A stretch of 64,000 nucleotides of DNA from Hymenobacter mucosus (GCF_900188255.1 NZ_FZNS01000008.1:62001-126000), one strand, 5' to 3'; shown: positions 42,551 through 51,796, counted from the first letter of the stretch. Notes: generated by a model from the letters alone, not told the origin. Numbers and translations: made by a program.

Positions 42551-43087
42551 TCAGGAACGGGCTGCAAACTTAGCTAGACTTTCGCGAATGCGCAAGAGGT
42601 AGCGCTTTTTCAAATAATAAGTTCTGATCTGCTGTAGGGCTTGTGGGCGAGCATCTGCTGGTAGACCTTCGTACCCAACTAGTACTGGTTCAATGCCGGC
42701 ATCTAGTGTGTCAGTCAGAGCGTTAACTTCTGTTTCTACCTTGGTGGTAGTAGCAGGATCGGGGTCAAATTCGAGCTCCATGAGTTGCTCATTCAGGTCC
42801 ATAACTTCCATTAAAAAATCTGGTGGAAGCTCCTGTTTTCCTTCTTCTAGCAGACCGTGGCGGCTTAAAATGTACGCCATTCGGTGGTCAAAATCGGAAA
42901 GCGTGCGGTACGCATTCGTGTTGAGCGTGGCTAGGTCAAGGATTTCCTGTTGCCTCTCGGGGCTTTCAGTGGCGTGGAAATCGGGATGGTACTGGCGGCT
43001 GAGCGCGTAGTACTGGCGCTTGAGTGTCGCCTCATCCGGGCGAAATGTTTCGGGCAGGCTGTAAAAGCCAAAATAATCGGGAGTCAT
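42551..43087 (-). CDS. hscB: Fe-S cluster assembly J-domain co-chaperone HscB
   Basis: 178 residues from ATG at 43087 (MTPDYFGFYSLPETFRPDEA). N-terminal J domain with HPD in 'SRQYHPDFHATESPE', then the C-terminal three-helix domain ('MAYILSRHGLLEEGKQELPPDFLMEVMDLNEQLMEL') that binds IscU. Length is typical. It stimulates the HscA ATPase in Fe-S cluster transfer; hscA is not adjacent. A longer upstream reading is rejected. The tRNA-Leu gene follows on the same strand. Confidence 0.93.
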   Translation of the reverse strand: MTPDYFGFYSLPETFRPDEATLKRQYYALSRQYHPDFHATESPERQQEILDLATLNTNAYRTLSDFDHRMAYILSRHGLLEEGKQELPPDFLMEVMDLNEQLMELEFDPDPATTTKVETEVNALTDTLDAGIEPVLVGYEGLPADARPQALQQIRTYYLKKRYLLRIRESLAKFAARS

Positions 43088-43244
43088 ATGGGAAAAGAAA
43101 GGCAGTTGCTTCCGAAAGGTTTGGATTCTTCTACGCACGTAGGCACGGAGAGGTAAGAGGAAGCAGCAGTAGAAGCCGAAACGCGCGGCTTTGTTTATCT
43201 CTGTACTGAGGGTAACTAGGCCAGCGGAAGGTGTTTGGGCCCAC

Positions 43245-43556
43245 CTACACAACTTTTTGCCCGGCAGGAGAAGTCGTTCGATGAACTGAAAACGCTAGAG
43301 GAGGAGTTGCGAACAGCCGCTTGGTAGCGGGCCACACTTCACCGAATAACTCAGAACGACGGTAAGTATTCAGCGCGTCGGCAGATTCCCAATGGCTATG
43401 GGTGCAGTAGATATGGGGCTGGTCGGCATCCTGCCAGAGTTCCAGCAGCTGACACCCCGGCATTTGACGGATTTTATTTTCCGACTCATGGAATAGGCGC
43501 AGAAAACTCTCTACTTGCTCAGGAAGAAAAGTCATGCGCACAATGCGTATCAACAT
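43245..43556 (-). CDS. ABM-fold (antibiotic biosynthesis monooxygenase-like) protein
   Basis: 103 residues from ATG at 43556 (MLIRIVRMTFLPEQVESFLR). Pattern of the ferredoxin-like ABM dimer: 'ESENKIRQMPGCQLLELWQDADQPHIYCTHSHWESADALNTYRRSELFGEVW'. These small proteins act on small aromatic or quinone-like substrates or haem; the substrate is unknown here. 157 nt upstream of hscB on the same strand. Confidence 0.85.
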   Translation of the reverse strand: MLIRIVRMTFLPEQVESFLRLFHESENKIRQMPGCQLLELWQDADQPHIYCTHSHWESADALNTYRRSELFGEVWPATKRLFATPPLAFSVHRTTSPAGQKVV

Positions 43557-43680
43557 AAGAAAAATACAAGTAGTGGGAATGCTGTAAAACAGGTGACAGG
43601 TTGTCACAAACTACTTAACATAATAAATATATAGAAAAAATACCCTTGTGTAGCAACATGAGGAGTGATTGTAAAGGATG

Positions 43681-44457
43681 CTAGGACTCGGTAGGGTAGC
43701 GTACATCCACCTGTGAATCGAAGTGGAGTCCTAGTAATTCTGAGGCGTTGCCTTGGTTAATTCCAATACACAATTGGTCTTGACTATTGAAAATGCAGAC
43801 CACTTCGCCGGGAGTAGTAGCTTGGAAGTGCGGAAATATATCGCGCACGGTTTCGCGGGCGAAATGAATGGTGAAGCTGCGGTTGCGACCAATGACTTCC
43901 ATGGCCGTGCGCGTGATATCGGTGACGAGGTTGCCATAGTGGTCAACGTGCACTACGTGACCCATAATGCGGTTATCCTGAAGGCGCAACTGCCTATTGA
44001 GTAGCTGATACACATCCGTTGTGAGTGGGCCCAGGTCTAACAGCCCGCCGCCCTTGGCTAAGTGCACCGCAGCTGGCACGAGCAGGTCGCGGGTGGGGGA
44101 TGAAGTTGGCGACTGCCCAGCGGCCAACGTCACGAGGGCATCGGGCTGGCCGTCGCAGAGCAGAGGCAGAAGTCCATTATCAGCAGCAACGAAGAAGTGG
44201 CCCTGAAAGCTGGCGGCGTGCCATGCGGCGCGCGGAGCTCCCAAATCGTTGACGCCCACTAAATGCACGGTGCCAGCAGGAAAATCTCGGAATACTGCAT
44301 TGAGCACATGTACTGCGTGTGCAATGTTGAAGGGCTCAACACCATGCGATATATCCAGTACCGGAACTTGAGGGGCAAGCTGGAGAATACGCGCTTTGAC
44401 GGCCGCCACATAGTGGTCACGGTAGCCAAAATCGGATAGAAACGTAATCAACCCCAT
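43681..44457 (-). CDS. S-adenosyl-L-methionine hydrolase-like protein (SAM hydroxide adenosyltransferase family, DUF62)
   Basis: 258 residues. Family signatures: 'ITFLSDFGYRDHYVAAVKARI' with the N-terminal aspartate, 'VLDISHGVEPFNIAHAVHVL', 'GTVHLVGVND', 'FFVAADNGLLPLL' and C-terminal 'HVDHYGNLVTDITR', 'FNSQDQLCIGINQGNASELLGL'. These enzymes hydrolyse SAM to adenosine and methionine. A TACTTTTG box at 44517-44510 on the minus strand may be its -7 element. Divergent from the PhoH gene. Confidence 0.92.
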   Translation of the reverse strand: MGLITFLSDFGYRDHYVAAVKARILQLAPQVPVLDISHGVEPFNIAHAVHVLNAVFRDFPAGTVHLVGVNDLGAPRAAWHAASFQGHFFVAADNGLLPLLCDGQPDALVTLAAGQSPTSSPTRDLLVPAAVHLAKGGGLLDLGPLTTDVYQLLNRQLRLQDNRIMGHVVHVDHYGNLVTDITRTAMEVIGRNRSFTIHFARETVRDIFPHFQATTPGEVVCIFNSQDQLCIGINQGNASELLGLHFDSQVDVRYPTES

Positions 44458-44582
44458 AGCCGGAAATTGTGAGTTCTTCGTACTATTGCCAGTACCCCTG
44501 CGCGGGCGGCAAAAGTAGGCGTTTTGCCGTGAATCGGGAATAGCAACGATTAGCGAATTTTTGCTGTTCTCCTACGCAGAGG

Positions 44583-45758
44583 ATGGTATGGGCTCAGCCC
44601 GCCGGCTCTTTTCCTTCCCATTCGTTTTTAAATTCCCTCAGATTGGTCGAGAAAGTCATCACGCTCGAAAACGTGTCCCTCGTTGAGTTCTTGGGGCCCG
44701 ATAACCAGAATATCCGCCAATTAGCGGCTGCTTTTCCGGGCAGTAAAATTATTTCCCGCGGCAATGAGATTAAAATCCAGGGGCAGACCCAGGTAATCAG
44801 CCGCATCAACGACATCCTGTCGGCATTGCTGGAGCATTACCATCAATACGGACAGATTACCGATAAAACGGTAAGCCAGTACCTAACCTCTGCCGATGAG
44901 GACCAGCAGGACCGGATACTAGCGGCTTCTCCGGATGTCATCTTGTTTGGTGCCAAAGGCGGCGTTATTAAAGCCAAGACTGCCAATCAGCAGCGCCTCG
45001 TAGATACGGTGCTGAAGAATGACTTGGTGTTTGCGCTGGGGCCGGCCGGTACGGGCAAAACCTACATCTCGGTAGCGCTGGCCGTGCGGGCACTCAAAAA
45101 CAAGGAGGTCAAAAAGATCATCATTTCCCGCCCCGTAGTAGAAGCAGGAGAAAGCCTGGGCTTCTTGCCCGGCGACATGAAGGAGAAGGTTGATCCGTAT
45201 CTGCGGCCCATCTACGATGCGCTGGAAGACATGCTGCCGCCCGAGAAGTTTAAGTTTTATCTTGAGAACAAGACCATTGAAATAGCTCCGTTGGCATACA
45301 TGCGCGGCCGTACTCTTAACAACGCGTTTGTGTTGTTGGATGAGGCCCAGAACACCACGCCTTCGCAGCTGAAGATGTTCCTGACTCGGATGGGGCCCTC
45401 GGCCAAGGTGATGGTAAACGGTGACCGTAGCCAGATTGACCTACCTACCAAACAGAAATCCGGCCTGATTCAAGCCCTGGATATTCTGCGCGATGTAAAC
45501 GGCATTGGGTTCGTGGAAATGACCTCCGAGGACGTCGTGCGCCACCGCTTGGTAAAGCAAATTGTGCAGGCCTACGACAAGTTCGATGTGCAAATGCAGA
45601 AGGATCAAGCTAATCAAGCCAACCGTGCTCCGCGTGAATACCAGCCCTACCGCCGCCCCAATGGCCCCGGCATGGCTGCTTCTGACCCAGGGCGCCACCC
45701 CGATGCCCGCCGTGAGGATGACGGCATGCAGGAGCTACCCGTCAACCACGAGCAGTAG
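44583..45758 (+). CDS. phoH: PhoH-family ATPase/RNA helicase-like protein
   Basis: 391 residues. An N-terminal KH-like region ('ENVSLVEFLGPDNQNIRQLAAAFPGSKI') precedes the P-loop ATPase: Walker A GPAGTGKT, 'ISRPVVEAGESLGFLPGDMKEK', 'LAYMRGRTLNNAFVLLDEAQNTTPSQLKMFLTRMG' (Walker B) and a 'NGDRSQIDLP' motif. The C-terminal 60 residues are an unstructured Pro/Arg-rich tail. The start at 44583 may be too early; a TTG at about 44643 (leading into VEKVITLENVS) would give the common family length. PhoH proteins are linked to RNA metabolism and stress. Confidence 0.92.
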   Translation: MVWAQPAGSFPSHSFLNSLRLVEKVITLENVSLVEFLGPDNQNIRQLAAAFPGSKIISRGNEIKIQGQTQVISRINDILSALLEHYHQYGQITDKTVSQYLTSADEDQQDRILAASPDVILFGAKGGVIKAKTANQQRLVDTVLKNDLVFALGPAGTGKTYISVALAVRALKNKEVKKIIISRPVVEAGESLGFLPGDMKEKVDPYLRPIYDALEDMLPPEKFKFYLENKTIEIAPLAYMRGRTLNNAFVLLDEAQNTTPSQLKMFLTRMGPSAKVMVNGDRSQIDLPTKQKSGLIQALDILRDVNGIGFVEMTSEDVVRHRLVKQIVQAYDKFDVQMQKDQANQANRAPREYQPYRRPNGPGMAASDPGRHPDARREDDGMQELPVNHEQ

Positions 45759-45820
45759 GTTTGTTGTCTGCTTGGAGCCGCTGAATTACGGTGCGTAGAT
45801 ACCAGCGTATTTCGCATAGA

Positions 45821-45855
45821 AACAAAAAGGGCTGCCTCGAGCAGCCCTTTTTGTT
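45821..45855 (+). terminator. Terminator behind phoH
   Basis: Perfect 15-bp stem AACAAAAAGGGCTGC / GCAGCCCTTTTTGTT with loop CTCGA. The 45759-45969 gap also holds a TACTTTTG box at 45890-45897 that may be the -7 element of the GNAT gene. Confidence 0.92.
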
Positions 45856-45969
45856 GGGTAATATTTTCCGTCCAATGTTACTGGTGTGGTACTTTTGTGG
45901 TGCTGCCCACAGGCGGCACTACTACCCACTTGTGCGCCGGGCAGCAGTTCATTGTTTACTCTGTTGATT

Positions 45970-46407
45970 ATGAAAGCTCACCGCATTACTGCTCCCCAAG
46001 ACTTGGAATCTGCTTTTGCCATTCGCCATGAGGTGTTCGTGCAAGGGCAAAACGTACCGGCCGAAGACGAACGTGACATACACGACCATACGGACGCCAT
46101 TCATTACCTCGCCCGTACGACCGATGGTACTGCGTGTGGAGCGGCCCGCTGGCGCCCCACGGAAAAAGGGGTAAAGCTGGAACGCTTTGCCGTGTTGGCC
46201 TCCCACCGTAACCAAGAGGCCGGGGCAGCTCTCTTGCGGGCCGTGCTGCATGATGTACGGGCGGCGCATCCTGCTGCCACGGTGTACTTGCACGCCCAAT
46301 TGCCCGCCGTACGCTTCTACGAGCGTCATGGCTTTGAGAAAGTAGGGGAGAAGTTTGCCGAGTGCGACATTGACCACTACAAAATGCAGTGGAAACAACC
46401 TGACTAA
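45970..46407 (+). CDS. GNAT-family N-acetyltransferase
   Basis: 145 residues from ATG at 45970 (MKAHRITAPQDLESAFAIRH), preferred over a longer reading of unlikely sequence. The ElaA-like pattern is visible: 'AFAIRHEVFVQGQNVP', 'GAARWRPTEKGVKLERFAVLASHRNQEAGAALLRAVL' (acetyl-CoA loop region, the usual Q/RxxGxG being poorly kept) and 'ATVYLHAQLPAVRFYERHGFEKVG'. Substrate unknown. Monocistronic, with a terminator at 46429. Confidence 0.9.
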   Translation: MKAHRITAPQDLESAFAIRHEVFVQGQNVPAEDERDIHDHTDAIHYLARTTDGTACGAARWRPTEKGVKLERFAVLASHRNQEAGAALLRAVLHDVRAAHPAATVYLHAQLPAVRFYERHGFEKVGEKFAECDIDHYKMQWKQPD

Positions 46408-46428
46408 ATACTGCCCATTTAAAATCAG

Positions 46429-46462
46429 AAGCCGCTTTGCCACCAGCAAAGCGGCTTTTTTT
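46429..46462 (+). terminator. Terminator behind the GNAT gene
   Basis: AAGCCGCTTTGC / GCAAAGCGGCTT with loop CACCA, followed by a T-run. Confidence 0.92.
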
Positions 46463-46587
46463 ATGAAGAATAAGTAATTTGTAATTTGCCTAGGGCGATT
46501 GAATTATGACTTCTTTTTACGACTTTACTTCTTGTATCCCTACTCCTTAGTGGCCGGGTAGTTATTCTCGATTATCAACTATACATT

Positions 46588-48822
46588 ATGGGTATCACTT
46601 GGGCCCCCAATGCCTTTGTTCGGCTAGTGCTACCACTGATGGGTGGTATCGTAACCTACCTCTACCTAGGAGCCTCTTTGCCCGACTTACGGCTGGTAGT
46701 AGTGCTATTGGTATGCGTATATGGCGTCGTGCACGGGTGGGCGGCCCGGCAGCGCCACAGTGGTCCAATCGATATTGTGGGCTTGCTGGCAATAGCTACC
46801 CTGTACGTAGTGGGTGTGGCCCTAACCCAGCAAGCCACCGAAAGCCGAAGTGCGGTTCACCTGTATCGTTTTGGGTCCCGCGTTGAGTTCTACCGAGCCG
46901 TGGTGGATGACTACACTGTAGTGCGGCCGCTAACCTATGCTACTACCGTGCGGGTATCGGCGGTACGGGTGGGTGGTAAGTGGCAAGCGGCAGTTGGTGG
47001 CATTCGAGTATCTATCCCGCGCGACTCAGCTGTGGCCGCCCCGCAGTACGGCGAGGTGTGGTTGGTGCGGGGCGCGCCAGCACCCAGCAAAGCGCCTCTC
47101 AACCCCGGCGAGTTCGATTATCGACGCTACTTAAGTTACCACCAAGTATATCATCAGCAGTTCGTCCACCCCGATCAGTATCGGGTGCTTGCCCTGGAAC
47201 CGCCAAGCGTGCTGCGGGCTATAGCCATGCGGGCAGCGCGTGTACTGGATGGGGTATTTCGTCACTACGTGCAGGCCAAACGAGAGTATGCGTTGGCTTC
47301 GGCTCTTGTGTTAGGTATTAAAGACGATGTAGATCAGGAAACCAAGCAGGCCTACGCCAACACGGGTACCACCCACATCATGGCCGTATCGGGCTTGCAG
47401 GTAGGCTTGTTGTTTGGCGTTGTGATGTGGCTGCTAAGCAAGGTGCCCGGCCGCCGGGGGCCAGGGCTGCGGCTGCTGACGGTACTAGTGAGCCTGGGCG
47501 TTATTTGGACCTACGCATTTCTTACTGGTTTATCAGCCTCGGTGCTGCGGGCCGCCGTTATGTTCTCCTTCATTATTGTAGCACGCGCCACGGCTCGGCA
47601 GACGTCTATGTACAACTTGCTGGCCGTGGCGGCGTTTGTGCTACTCTGCTACGACCCCTACCTGCTATGTGACGTCGGGTTCCAGCTTTCCTTTCTGGCT
47701 GTTCTGAGTATTGTATATCTGCAGCCGCGCATTGTGGCATGGCTAGAGCCCAACGATTTTTTCCTGAGCAAGCAGCGGCCGTGGCAGCCGCAGGCCGTGC
47801 AGAAGCTATGGAAGGGAATGGGCTGGATGGCAGAAAAAACATGGCAAGCCACGGCGTTGTCGTTGGCCGCCCAAGTAGCCACGTTCCCGCTGGGCTTATT
47901 TTACTTCCAACAGTTTCCGCTTAGCTTTCTGTTTTCTAATCTGATTGCCGTGCCCATCTCTAGCGTCGCCGTGTATGTAGGGCTGGTGCTGTTGGTATTG
48001 CATGGATTAATAACAGCAGTGGGCAGTATAGCACCTGGGCTAGCAGCGTTGCTTGCCTATGGGCCTAAGGGGGTGGCATGGGTGTTTGAGAAACTGATAT
48101 GGGCGTTTAACGAGTATATTTTTTGGGTAGGGCGCACAATGCCGGGGGCCTTGATTTCGGGAGTACACGTGACGGCCCCGCAAACCTGGCTGATCTTCAC
48201 TGTCATCTTCGCGCTGCTGGTTTTCTTTACCGTCAAAAAGCTGCCCTGGCTGGGTATAGCCTGTGCCCTGTTGGGCGTTTTTGCGGGTAGCCGGGTGTGG
48301 GCCGCCCAGCAAGTGGCCCCCGATGAGCAACTGGTAGTGTATAGCATACCGCGGCGGTCCGTAGTGGGCTTCTGGCAAGGAGCCGCCGCGGAGGTAGTCA
48401 CGCTCGACTCTTTGCCCCTAACTGAAACGGAACGTACCTACCGCATTGTGCCCGGTATTATTCAGCGGGAGGCACGACGCGTGAACTACCACGCCGGGTG
48501 GCGCAGTTGCGGTGTGCCTGCCCGCGTAGCTGAGCCCGGCCTGGTATTGGCAGCTTGGCGGGGGCTGCGAATAGCCATCATCAACGGCCGACTTAGCGGA
48601 GCCCATCAGCCAGTGCCAGTCGATGCCGTGGTGCTGCGCCGAAATGCGCGCGTGCAACCGGCTGACCTAGCGGCTACGTTTGGCACCCGCGGATTAATTG
48701 TATTTGATTCTTCTTGCAAAAGCTGGTACGTAGCCCGGCAAGATTCACTCCTGCACCAAGTTGGTTTCCAGACGCATGACGTCACAGCGCAGGGTGCGTT
48801 CATCGTGCGCCCTGTGCAGTAG
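46588..48822 (+). CDS. comEC: ComEC/Rec2-family DNA uptake channel protein
   Basis: 744 residues, strongly hydrophobic. N-terminal helices, an OB-like DUF4131 region ('RVSAVRVGGKWQAAVGGIRV', 'LNPGEFDYRRYLSYHQVYHQQFV'), then the Competence domain: 'ALVLGIKDDVDQETKQAYANTGTTHIMAVSGLQVGLLFG', 'FLTGLSASVLRAAVMFSFI', 'YDPYLLCDVGFQLSFLAVLSIV'. The C-terminal soluble part lacks the HxHxDH motif of the metallo-beta-lactamase domain found in many ComEC proteins. It forms the inner-membrane channel for transforming DNA. No other competence gene is adjacent. Confidence 0.93.
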   Translation: MGITWAPNAFVRLVLPLMGGIVTYLYLGASLPDLRLVVVLLVCVYGVVHGWAARQRHSGPIDIVGLLAIATLYVVGVALTQQATESRSAVHLYRFGSRVEFYRAVVDDYTVVRPLTYATTVRVSAVRVGGKWQAAVGGIRVSIPRDSAVAAPQYGEVWLVRGAPAPSKAPLNPGEFDYRRYLSYHQVYHQQFVHPDQYRVLALEPPSVLRAIAMRAARVLDGVFRHYVQAKREYALASALVLGIKDDVDQETKQAYANTGTTHIMAVSGLQVGLLFGVVMWLLSKVPGRRGPGLRLLTVLVSLGVIWTYAFLTGLSASVLRAAVMFSFIIVARATARQTSMYNLLAVAAFVLLCYDPYLLCDVGFQLSFLAVLSIVYLQPRIVAWLEPNDFFLSKQRPWQPQAVQKLWKGMGWMAEKTWQATALSLAAQVATFPLGLFYFQQFPLSFLFSNLIAVPISSVAVYVGLVLLVLHGLITAVGSIAPGLAALLAYGPKGVAWVFEKLIWAFNEYIFWVGRTMPGALISGVHVTAPQTWLIFTVIFALLVFFTVKKLPWLGIACALLGVFAGSRVWAAQQVAPDEQLVVYSIPRRSVVGFWQGAAAEVVTLDSLPLTETERTYRIVPGIIQREARRVNYHAGWRSCGVPARVAEPGLVLAAWRGLRIAIINGRLSGAHQPVPVDAVVLRRNARVQPADLAATFGTRGLIVFDSSCKSWYVARQDSLLHQVGFQTHDVTAQGAFIVRPVQ

Positions 48823-48995
48823 GCGGGGCCAAGAGAAACGTTGGTCGAAACCCGGCGGCTATTCCTGCGCTATAGAGTGTATGGCTAGCGGCTTTTTGTT
48901 ACGTTTAGCGACTGTGTTCCTCGTGGGCACAATGTTGTTGGCGGGCAAAAGCCCGTATGTGCTGTTCTTTTCACCGATTTGCAAAGCCCCTGACT

Positions 48996-49808
48996 ATGGA
49001 AAATATGCCGACTCAGGAATTGGAAGCCCTGCGCTATATCCGCTATGATGCTCAGGATTCTATCGGTTACATTACCCTTAACCGCCCCGAAAAGCGCAAT
49101 GCCCTCAGTGCCGACATGGTAACGGAGCTGAAGCAGGCCTTTGAGTTTGCAGAAGATGATGAAGCCTGCAAAGTGATTGTGCTGAGAGCCCAGGGCGACG
49201 TGTTTTGCGCGGGCGCTGACTTGCAATACATTCAAGAATTGCAGGGCTTCGGCTACACGGATAATCTGGCCGATTCCACTCATCTCATGCAGTTGTTTCA
49301 TCAAGTGTACACCCTGAAAAAGGTGGTGATTGCTCAGGTTCAGGGTCATGCCCTAGCCGGTGGGTGCGGCCTAGCTACCGTGTGCGATTTTGCATTTGCG
49401 GTACCTGAGGCCAAATTCGGGTACACAGAAGTGAAGATTGGCTTCTTGCCAGCTATTGTAAGTGTATTCTTATTGCGCAAAATAGGAGAGGGACGTACCA
49501 AGCAGTTGCTCTTGACGGGCGATACCATTACGGCGCAAACGGCCCTCGATTTTGGCTTGGTTCAGTTTCTCGTTCCTGCTAGTGAACTAGCCGATAACGT
49601 GTATCGCTTTGCTCGCCGCTTGTGCGTGGAAAACTCTGCCCAAAGCATGGAAGCAACCAAGGAAATGCTGGCCCGGCTTCCGGAGATGCCGTTGGAAGAC
49701 AGCCTCCGCTACGCAGCACGGATGAATGCTGAGGCGCGCGGATCGGAGGACTGCCGCCGTGGCATTGCTGCTTTTCTCAGCAAGCAAAAAATAGCTTGGG
49801 ACAACTAA
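48996..49808 (+). CDS. Enoyl-CoA hydratase/isomerase family protein
   Basis: 270 residues from ATG at 48996 (MENMPTQELEALRYIRYD); 13 residues could be added upstream. Crotonase fold: 'ITLNRPEKRNALSADMVTEL', oxyanion-hole 'GDVFCAGADLQYIQEL' and 'ALAGGCGLATVCDFAFAVPEAKFGYTEVKIGFLPAIVSVFLLRKIGEG'. The second stretch resembles methylglutaconyl-CoA hydratases of leucine breakdown, but the substrate is not certain. Followed by a weak terminator at 49893. Confidence 0.88.
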   Translation: MENMPTQELEALRYIRYDAQDSIGYITLNRPEKRNALSADMVTELKQAFEFAEDDEACKVIVLRAQGDVFCAGADLQYIQELQGFGYTDNLADSTHLMQLFHQVYTLKKVVIAQVQGHALAGGCGLATVCDFAFAVPEAKFGYTEVKIGFLPAIVSVFLLRKIGEGRTKQLLLTGDTITAQTALDFGLVQFLVPASELADNVYRFARRLCVENSAQSMEATKEMLARLPEMPLEDSLRYAARMNAEARGSEDCRRGIAAFLSKQKIAWDN

Positions 49809-49892
49809 TAGTTACCTCAGTACTAGCTAATCAACAGGCAATAGCAAAGAGCCAGTTAGCTAGAAGCACACATTCTTAATGCGTAGCTGTGG

Positions 49893-49940
49893 AAGCCTCG
49901 TGGTAGTGCTCAGTAGCTTGAGTTGCTATTAGGAGGCTTT
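49893..49940 (+). terminator. Probable terminator behind the hydratase gene
   Basis: AAGCCTC and GAGGCTTTT at the ends of a 33-nt interrupted loop with further partial pairing (GTAG/CTAT). Moderate case; the rest of 49809-50061 shows nothing else. Confidence 0.55.
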
Positions 49941-50061
49941 TGCGTCACAGAGTTATTTCTAGGTTGGTAGCACAAAGAGGCAGCCCATAGCCTCAATTCT
50001 TGTTAACTTTCTCCCTGCTACCCATTTCAAACCTTCTTACTAGTACGCTAGTTTCACCTGT

Positions 50062-50562
50062 ATGACAACGCTGGCAGCCGTGGCCGTTCTGACGGCTACC
50101 TTTCTGGGAATGGAGTTTGTGGCGTGGTTTATGCACCGCTTTGTGCTGCACGGGCCCCTATGGTTTTTGCACCGCTCGCACCATGTGCGTCACCCACACC
50201 GCTTTGAGCGCAACGACTTTTTTTTCCTGTTCTACGGGTCACTGTCTATGCTGCTTATTATCTACGGCTCGCCCGCCAAGGACTACCGTTTTTGGATGGG
50301 GGCTGGCATTGCAACCTATGGCACACTGTACTTCTTTGTACATGATGTGTTGATCCATGGGCGCCTACGTTTTTGGCGAAAGTCGCGGAATACGTACTTG
50401 CGGGCTCTGAATATGGCTCACAAAATGCACCACAAAACAACTGGTCGCGACGGTTCCGAAGAGTTTGGATTGCTGTGGGTGTCACCCAAATATTTTGCAC
50501 TGGCCCTGCGCAAGCCTGCTCCCACGCGGGTACTACGTCAGCCGCCCAATGCGTCTGTTTAA
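50062..50562 (+). CDS. crtZ: Beta-carotene hydroxylase CrtZ
   Basis: 166 residues, four hydrophobic segments, and the full set of di-iron histidine boxes of the fatty-acid-hydroxylase superfamily: HRFVLH, HRSHH, HDVLIH and HKMHHK. 'HRSHHVRHPHRFERNDFFFL' is close to CrtZ. It adds 3-hydroxyl groups to beta-ionone rings in the membrane. The MerR-type regulator gene starts 27 nt downstream, so they are probably one transcript. Confidence 0.93.
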   Translation: MTTLAAVAVLTATFLGMEFVAWFMHRFVLHGPLWFLHRSHHVRHPHRFERNDFFFLFYGSLSMLLIIYGSPAKDYRFWMGAGIATYGTLYFFVHDVLIHGRLRFWRKSRNTYLRALNMAHKMHHKTTGRDGSEEFGLLWVSPKYFALALRKPAPTRVLRQPPNASV

Positions 50563-50589
50563 CTTGACTAGTAGAGGGAGAACGTAACC

Positions 50590-51504
50590 GTGGGACATTT
50601 TTCAATTAGCGACCTAGAGCAGCTTTCTGGAGTTAAGGCGCACACCATTCGTATCTGGGAGCAGCGCTACGGAATTCTGCGTCCGGTGCGCACCGCTACC
50701 AATATCCGCACGTACTGCGACGACGACTTGCGTCGTCTGCTCAATGTAGCTACTCTATGCGGCCGTGGATACCGGATTTCGCAAGTAGCGCGCCTCTCAG
50801 AGCAAGAACTGGCTGACGCTGTTATTTCCTGCTACAACGATACGAACGACTGTTGCCAGCAAGTACATGCTCTGTTGGCCGCCATGCTTGCCATGGACGA
50901 GCAGCAACTCACCTACTTACTCAATCGGGCTATTCGGCAGCGGGGCTTCGAGGAGGCTATCTTACACATTGCTTACCCCTTCCTGCAGCGCATAGGGGTA
51001 ATGTGGCAGGCCGGAACGGTAAATCCTGCGCAGGAGCATCTGGTCACCAACCTACTGCGCCAGAAGCTGCTGGCCGCTACCGATGCTTTGCCCCCTGTAC
51101 AGCCTGCTCAGGCTCGACGCTGGGTACTGTTTCTGCTGGAGGGAGAAATGCACGAGATGGCACTTCTCTTCATGAACTACGCATTGCGGGCACGTGGTCA
51201 TCATGTGTTGTACCTGGGTCAGAACTTGCCCATTCAGGAGTTAAAGCCCGTGTGTGAAGCCTACGAGCCGTACGCGCTATGTACGGTAATGACGGCGGTG
51301 CCCGAGCGCGACCAAGTACAACATTTTGTGAATCAAATGGCCGACCTCTGCCCGGATACTACGCTGTTTCTGTATGGTCCATTGGTACAAACAGATACAT
51401 TGCAAGTACCCGTAAATGCAGTACGTATGCACGTTATGACTGATTTTCTGGCCTTGGCCGATGGCTTGGTACATCAAGCACGAACTGAGGCGCTAGCATC
51501 ATAA
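50590..51504 (+). CDS. MerR-family regulator with B12-binding domain (CarH/LitR-like)
   Basis: 304 residues, GTG start at 50590. N-terminal MerR winged helix ('FSISDLEQLSGVKAHTIRIWEQRY'), then a four-helix cap and a cobalamin-binding Rossmann fold. Residues known to matter in CarH photoreceptors are kept at the same spacing: W139, E149 and H150 in the cap (WQAGTVNPAQEH) and the lower-ligand H188 (EGEMHEM). CarH-type proteins repress carotenoid genes in the dark with adenosylcobalamin and release them in light. Position between crtZ and the sigma factor/crtI/crtB genes fits. Light response itself is inferred. Confidence 0.88.
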   Translation: MGHFSISDLEQLSGVKAHTIRIWEQRYGILRPVRTATNIRTYCDDDLRRLLNVATLCGRGYRISQVARLSEQELADAVISCYNDTNDCCQQVHALLAAMLAMDEQQLTYLLNRAIRQRGFEEAILHIAYPFLQRIGVMWQAGTVNPAQEHLVTNLLRQKLLAATDALPPVQPAQARRWVLFLLEGEMHEMALLFMNYALRARGHHVLYLGQNLPIQELKPVCEAYEPYALCTVMTAVPERDQVQHFVNQMADLCPDTTLFLYGPLVQTDTLQVPVNAVRMHVMTDFLALADGLVHQARTEALAS

Positions 51505-51537
51505 AAACATAACATCACTTGTTTAACCTTACCGGAG

Positions 51538-51574
51538 CCCGTTCGTTAGAATCTTTCTAGCGAACGGGTTTTTT
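51538..51574 (+). terminator. Terminator behind the MerR/B12 gene
   Basis: CCCGTTCGTTAGA pairs with TCTAGCGAACGGG (one G-T) around a 5-nt loop and is followed by six T residues. Confidence 0.9.
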
Positions 51575-51757
51575 CATGGCGTAGAACAAGCGGTTTGTGT
51601 GGCATTTGGGGCTGTTGGTCGGAATTATTGAATGTGCTAGCAACCTTGTTACTAATTGGACGTCAATGCATTGTGCTATTGTGGGCGAGGTAAGGCCGTC
51701 GTGTTGAGCTAGAGAAAAATAAATAGGGCTTGGTAAGTCGACTTCCGGAAACGCTCG

Positions 51758-51765
51758 TATATTTG
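51758..51765 (+). promoter_or_regulatory. Possible -7 box before the sigma factor gene
   Basis: TATATTTG, full match to TAnnTTTG, 31 nt before the ATG at 51797. A CTTG occurs 25 nt upstream, longer than the usual 19-21 nt spacing. Confidence 0.4.
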
Positions 51766-51796
51766 TTTAACTTTTTGCCACGAAAAGCTAAACAGT

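Noticed and set aside
44583..44642. First 20 residues of the PhoH reading.
   Set aside because: Kept in the feature for lack of proof, but they do not look like the family and the true start may be the TTG near 44643.
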